Origin: Actinomycetales bacterium UBA1416
GTDB lineage: Bacteria > Actinomycetota > Actinomycetes > Actinomycetales > Actinomycetaceae
Reading direction: 5' to 3'
Length of the DNA: 30,346 nt
NCBI GenBank assembly: GCA_002304945.1
Contig: DBPQ01000012.1
Span: 1 to 30,346, forward strand
The translations under genes and the position numbers were made by a program. Shown here in pieces: positions 24,906-30,346 of this stretch; the first letter of the stretch is position 1; every line of letters begins with the position of its first letter. Under the pieces are notes generated by a model. That model had not been told where the DNA came from. It saw nothing but the letters and a program-made list of their open reading frames with translations, and searched no databases.

Positions 24906-26231
24906 GTGGACCTCTTCGACGCCGCCGCCACCAGCGACGACGGCCTGCCGGACCTCCCGGGAGCGCCGCTCGCGGTCCGCATGCGCCCGGCCACCCTCGA
25001 CGAGCTGGTCGGCCAGGGGCATCTGCTGCACTCCGGTTCGCCGCTGCGGCGCCTCGTCACGGAGTCCGCCGCACCGTCGTCGGTCATCCTGTGGGGGCCA
25101 CCCGGGACGGGCAAGACGACGATCGCCTACCTGGTCGCCCGCACGGCCGGCCGATCGTTCGTGGAGCTCTCCGCGGTGAGCGCCGGGGTGAAGGACGTCC
25201 GCGCCGTCATCGACTCGGCCCGGCACTGGCTCGTGGCGGGCGGCGCACAGACCGTGCTCTTCATCGACGAGGTGCACCGGTTCTCCAAGGCGCAGCAGGA
25301 CACGCTCCTGCCGGCGGTCGAGAACCGTGTCGTCACCCTCATCGCGGCGACGACGGAGAACCCCCACTTCAGCGTCATCTCGCCGCTCCTGTCCCGCAGC
25401 CTGCTCCTCACCCTCCGGCCGCTCGGCCCGGACGACATCGCGACGCTGCTCGACCGGGCGGTCACCGACCCCCGCGGCCTGGACGGCGCCGTCAGCCTCG
25501 CCGCAGACGCGAGGGACCACATCGTCCGGGTCGCGGGGTCCGACGCCCGCAAGGCCCTGACGATCCTCGAGGCCGCCGCGGACGCGGTCGGGGAGGGTGA
25601 GGTCACCCTCGAGGGCGTCGAGGCGGCCGTCGACGTCGCCGCCGTCCGGTACGACAGGGGCGGCGACCAGCACTACGACGTCATCAGCGCCTTCATCAAG
25701 TCGATGCGCGGGTCCGACGTCGATGCCGCGCTCCACTACCTCGCCCGCATGGTGGTGGCGGGGGAGGACCCCCGGTTCATCGCCCGGCGGATCATGATCG
25801 CCGCGGCGGAGGACGTGGGCATGGCGGACCCCACCGCGCTCACGACGGCCGTGGCGGCCGCGCAGGCCGTCGCCCTGATCGGCATGCCCGAGGCTCGGAT
25901 CATCCTCGCGGAGGCCGTCATCCACGTGGCCACCGCCCCGAAGTCCAACGCCGGCTACCTCGCGATCGACGCCGCCATCGCCGACGTGCGTGCCGGCCGC
26001 GCGGGGACCGTCCCGGCCCACCTGCGGGACGCCCACTACCGGGGTGCCGAGTCCCTCGGTCACGGGGCCGGGTACCGCTACGCGCACGACGACCCACGCG
26101 GCGTGACCCCCCAGCGTCACCTCCCGGGGGGCCTCGAGGGGTCCGTGTACTACCGGCCCACCGGGCACGGCAACGAGCGGCAGATCACAGCCCGGCTGGA
26201 GCGCATCCGCCAGATCCTCGCGGAGGACTGA
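24906..26231 (+). CDS. rarA: Replication-associated recombination protein A (RarA/MgsA AAA+ ATPase)
   Basis: RarA acts at stalled replication forks, with clamp-loader-like ATPase activity. The 441-residue product has the typical opening (PLAVRMRPATLDELVGQGHLL), Walker A GPPGTGKT (64-71), Walker B LFIDEVHRFSKAQQD, sensor 1 ATTENPHFSV, an arginine-finger region SPLLSRSLL, and the MgsA tetramerisation C-terminus (YHVISAFIKSMRGSD-like YDVISAFIKSMRGSD, MIAAAEDVGMADP, NAGYLAIDAAIADV, LPGGLEGSVYYRPTGHGNE). No Shine-Dalgarno precedes GTG 24906; the start fits a leaderless mRNA. Position before rpsD and alaS follows the common actinobacterial order. Confidence 0.95.
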   Translation: MDLFDAAATSDDGLPDLPGAPLAVRMRPATLDELVGQGHLLHSGSPLRRLVTESAAPSSVILWGPPGTGKTTIAYLVARTAGRSFVELSAVSAGVKDVRAVIDSARHWLVAGGAQTVLFIDEVHRFSKAQQDTLLPAVENRVVTLIAATTENPHFSVISPLLSRSLLLTLRPLGPDDIATLLDRAVTDPRGLDGAVSLAADARDHIVRVAGSDARKALTILEAAADAVGEGEVTLEGVEAAVDVAAVRYDRGGDQHYDVISAFIKSMRGSDVDAALHYLARMVVAGEDPRFIARRIMIAAAEDVGMADPTALTTAVAAAQAVALIGMPEARIILAEAVIHVATAPKSNAGYLAIDAAIADVRAGRAGTVPAHLRDAHYRGAESLGHGAGYRYAHDDPRGVTPQRHLPGGLEGSVYYRPTGHGNERQITARLERIRQILAED

Positions 26232-26244
26232 CCCGGCACGGTGG

Positions 26245-26250
26245 TAGGAT
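26245..26250 (+). promoter_or_regulatory. -10 box of rpsD
   Basis: TAGGAT, 14 nt after the rarA stop. It gives a leader of about 110 nt before the rpsD ATG. Confidence 0.55.
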
Positions 26251-26256
26251 CGTGCG

Positions 26257-26366
26257 GTTGACTGCGCTGCGCGCAGCTCCTGGGGCCTCAGCCCACGAGA
26301 GGCCGGCCCCACCTCGATGATTCCCATCGAGCGTGACGACACCGACAGGAAGAAGCAGACACACCC
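26257..26366 (+). ncRNA. Structured 5' leader of rpsD (candidate autoregulatory RNA)
   Basis: Predicted helices: CTGCGC/GCGCAG (26262-26267 with 26271-26276); then either GGCCTC (26284-26289) with GAGGCC (26299-26304), or GGGGCC (26282-26287) with GGCCCC (26305-26310), which share bases and exclude each other; and CTCGATG/CATCGAG (26313-26319 with 26325-26331). S4 represses its own synthesis through leader RNA in other phyla. I recognise no named Rfam class here. The only purine-rich site, AGGAAG, is about 14 nt from the ATG, farther than usual. Confidence 0.4.
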
Positions 26367-26990
26367 ATGGCAAACGCCCGTTCGCGCCGCCAGGTCCGCC
26401 AGTCCCGAGCCCTCGGGATCGCGCTGACCCCCAAGGCGGTCAAGTACTTCGAGAAGCGCCCCTACGGCCCCGGCGAGCACGGCCGCGCCCGCAAGCGCTC
26501 CGAGTCCGACTACGCCGTCCGCCTCAAGGAGAAGCAGCGCCTGCGGGCCCAGTACGGCATCCGCGAGGCCCAGCTCCGCCGCACCTTCGACGAGGCCCGC
26601 AAGGGTTCGGGCCTCACCGGTGAGAACCTGGTCGAGCTCCTCGAGATGCGCCTCGACGCCCTCGTCCTGCGGTCCGGCTTCGCCCGGACCATGGCGCAGG
26701 CCCGTCAGGCCGTCGTGCACCGCCACATCCTCGTCGACGGCAAGCTGGTCGACCGGCCCTCGTTCCGCGTGAAGCCCGGCCAGGTCATCCAGGTGAAGCC
26801 GCGCAGCCAGGTCATGGTGCCCTTCCAGGTGGCCGCCGCCAGCGCCCACCGTGACGTCCTGGGCGAGCTCCCGCCGTACCTCGACGTCTCGCTCGAGAAG
26901 CTGCGCGCCCAGCTGGTGCGCCGTCCGAAGCGCGAAGAGGTCCCGATCACCTGCGACGTGCAGCTGGTCGTGGAGCACTACTCCCGCTGA
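26367..26990 (+). CDS. rpsD: 30S ribosomal protein S4
   Basis: S4 nucleates 30S assembly by binding 16S rRNA and also lines the mRNA entry channel. The 207-residue product has the basic N-terminal domain (RSRRQVRQSRALGIAL, RPYGPGEHGRARKR, SDYAVRLKEKQRLRAQYGI) and the S4 RNA-binding domain (LEMRLDALVLRSGFARTMAQ, ARQAVVHRHILVDGK, then SFRVKPGQVIQVK). The N-terminus lacks the four-Cys zinc site found in some S4 paralogues. As in several Actinobacteria, it stands apart from the alpha operon and beside rarA and alaS. It has its own promoter, structured leader and terminator. Confidence 0.97.
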   Translation: MANARSRRQVRQSRALGIALTPKAVKYFEKRPYGPGEHGRARKRSESDYAVRLKEKQRLRAQYGIREAQLRRTFDEARKGSGLTGENLVELLEMRLDALVLRSGFARTMAQARQAVVHRHILVDGKLVDRPSFRVKPGQVIQVKPRSQVMVPFQVAAASAHRDVLGELPPYLDVSLEKLRAQLVRRPKREEVPITCDVQLVVEHYSR

Positions 26991-26996
26991 CACCCC

Positions 26997-27033
26997 GCAC
27001 AGCCCCGGCCGCGTCACGTGGCCGGGGCTGTGC
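26997..27033 (+). terminator. Strong hairpin terminator after rpsD
   Basis: A perfect 14-bp stem (GCACAGCCCCGGCC, 26997-27010, with 27020-27033) and a 9-nt loop, starting 6 nt after the rpsD stop. Confidence 0.85.
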
Positions 27034-27056
27034 CGTGGGGGCGGCAGCCCACCGGG

Positions 27057-27062
27057 TATCCT
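27057..27062 (+). promoter_or_regulatory. -10 box of the DUF948-alaS operon
   Basis: TATCCT lies 22 nt before the ATG at 27085, giving a leader of about 16 nt that holds the ribosome binding site AAGGAGGA. Confidence 0.55.
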
Positions 27063-27084
27063 TGGCGAGGCACGAAGGAGGACG

Positions 27085-27438
27085 ATGTCCATCTCAGATG
27101 TTGCGGGGCTCATCGCGGCGCTGGCATTCGTCGCGCTTGTCGCGTTCCTCGCCGTCCCGCTGCTCAAGCTGGGCGGCGTCCTCGACGAGGCGCGTGGCTC
27201 CCTCCGGCAGCTCACCGAGCACTCGGTGCCCGTGATCGACGACGCCGGGGAGTCCGTGCGCCTCGCGAACGCCCAGCTCGCCAAGGTCGACGACGTCACC
27301 ACGCCGGTGGCCGAGGCGGCCCAGAACATCTCGGCGATCACCACGCTCGTGTCCGCAACCGTCGCACGGCCCCTCATTCGCGTGGCCGCGTTCACGGAGG
27401 CCACCCGCCGGGTGGTGTTCCGGTCCGGCGCACGATGA
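27085..27438 (+). CDS. DUF948 domain-containing membrane protein
   Basis: The 117-residue product has one N-terminal membrane segment (about 7-30, LIAALAFVALVAFLAVPLL) followed by a soluble helical region rich in heptad-like spacing (EARGSLRQLTEHSVPVIDD, AGESVRLANAQLAKVDDVT, PVAEAAQNISAITTLVSATV), the DUF948 pattern. Function is unknown; related Firmicute proteins are general-stress or methyl-accepting-like. AAGGAGGA precedes ATG 27085. It heads an operon with a small ORF and alaS, an arrangement kept in many Actinobacteria, and overlaps the next ORF by ATGA. Confidence 0.85.
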   Translation: MSISDVAGLIAALAFVALVAFLAVPLLKLGGVLDEARGSLRQLTEHSVPVIDDAGESVRLANAQLAKVDDVTTPVAEAAQNISAITTLVSATVARPLIRVAAFTEATRRVVFRSGAR

Positions 27439-27606
27439 TGCGCTCGCCGCTGCGCGCCGTGCGGGAGTTCCGCGAGGAGTTCTCCCGCGTGATGCACGAG
27501 CACGAGCGCTTCCTCGAGGCACAGCTCGCCCCCGACGCCGACAGGCTGGCGCGCGCCCGCGAGCGCGGCGGCAGACGCAACGGCGAGACGACGCAAGGAG
27601 TGAACG

Positions 27607-27620
<14 letters not shown>
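27435..27620 (+). CDS. Small conserved-position hypothetical protein between DUF948 gene and alaS
   Basis: A 61-residue frame starts at ATG 27435 (or 27438), overlapping the DUF948 stop as ATGA, and ends at 27620, 14 nt inside alaS. The product is charged and probably helical (REFREEFSRVMHEHERFLEAQL), with a basic, Arg-rich C-terminal half. I do not recognise the family. A small protein at this place also occurs in Streptomyces (as I recall, DUF6167), but similarity is not evident by eye. Coupled overlaps on both sides argue that it is translated. Confidence 0.65.
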
Positions 27621-30272
<2,652 letters not shown>

Positions 30273-30276
<4 letters not shown>

Positions 30277-30346
30277 GGACCGGGGCGCGCATCGGCGTCG
30301 ACGTGGGGGAGGTGCGCGTCGGCGTCGCCCGCTCCGACACGGCGGG
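30273..30346 (+). CDS. ruvX: Holliday junction resolvase-like protein RuvX/YqgF, N-terminal part (cut by window edge)
   Basis: GTG 30273 overlaps the alaS stop as GTGA and opens MRTGARIGVDVGEVRVGVARSD (only the first 24 residues are visible). The first strand of the RNase H-like fold, G-V-D-V-G with its catalytic Asp, and the V-R-V-G-V-A-R-S-D run are the RuvX/YqgF signature. RuvX takes part in pre-16S rRNA maturation and has been proposed as a Holliday junction resolvase. alaS-ruvX is the usual actinobacterial order. Confidence 0.88.

Overview
The window is a high-GC, gene-dense stretch of core chromosome from an actinobacterium. Support comes from actinobacterial marker genes (rbpA, whiA, opcA, the ctaB/tkt divergent pair), strong G/C preference at third codon positions, TAnnnT-type -10 boxes and several start codons placed exactly where transcription should begin (leaderless mRNAs). 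The order Actinomycetales is a reasonable guess; I cannot name a genus. I see no tRNA, rRNA, CRISPR array, transposase or prophage gene, and no gene-free stretch longer than 300 bases.

Layout, plus strand: the 3' end of rpsA and a hairpin terminator; coaE (apparently behind a 14-codon leader ORF); uvrB; a TerC-family membrane protein; a minus-strand YciI-like gene; then uvrA-uvrC, preceded by a LexA/SOS box. Next come rapZ-yvcK-whiA (envelope-precursor and carbon control, developmental/division regulator), gap-pgk-tpiA (lower glycolysis), a strong terminator, and secG-rbpA. On the minus strand, tkt-tal-zwf-opcA-pgl form a pentose phosphate operon converging on rbpA. Back on plus: ctaB-xerD-rarA; rpsD with a structured leader and a strong terminator; DUF948 gene, small ORF, alaS and the start of ruvX.

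Functional themes: nucleotide excision repair (uvrA, uvrB, uvrC) and replication/chromosome maintenance (rarA, xerD, ruvX); central carbon metabolism feeding NADPH and pentoses (zwf/opcA/pgl/tal/tkt) and glycolysis; translation (rpsA, rpsD, alaS); haem O for cytochrome oxidase (ctaB).

The gene content is ordinary, and I found no new multi-gene system. The signals worth a second look are finer: (1) uvrB looks mosaic, with a segment over its UvrA-binding domain that differs from its flanks in codon use and in protein signature; (2) ctaB has no canonical start codon in the open part of its frame and appears to start at ATC; (3) a leaderless 14-codon ORF ends in a GTGA overlap with coaE; (4) start codons of uvrB, uvrA, rapZ, rarA and the leader ORF all lie exactly 6 nt after a -10-like box; (5) a perfect 13-nt palindrome sits between tkt and ctaB; (6) the gap and rpsD leaders show mutually exclusive pairings.
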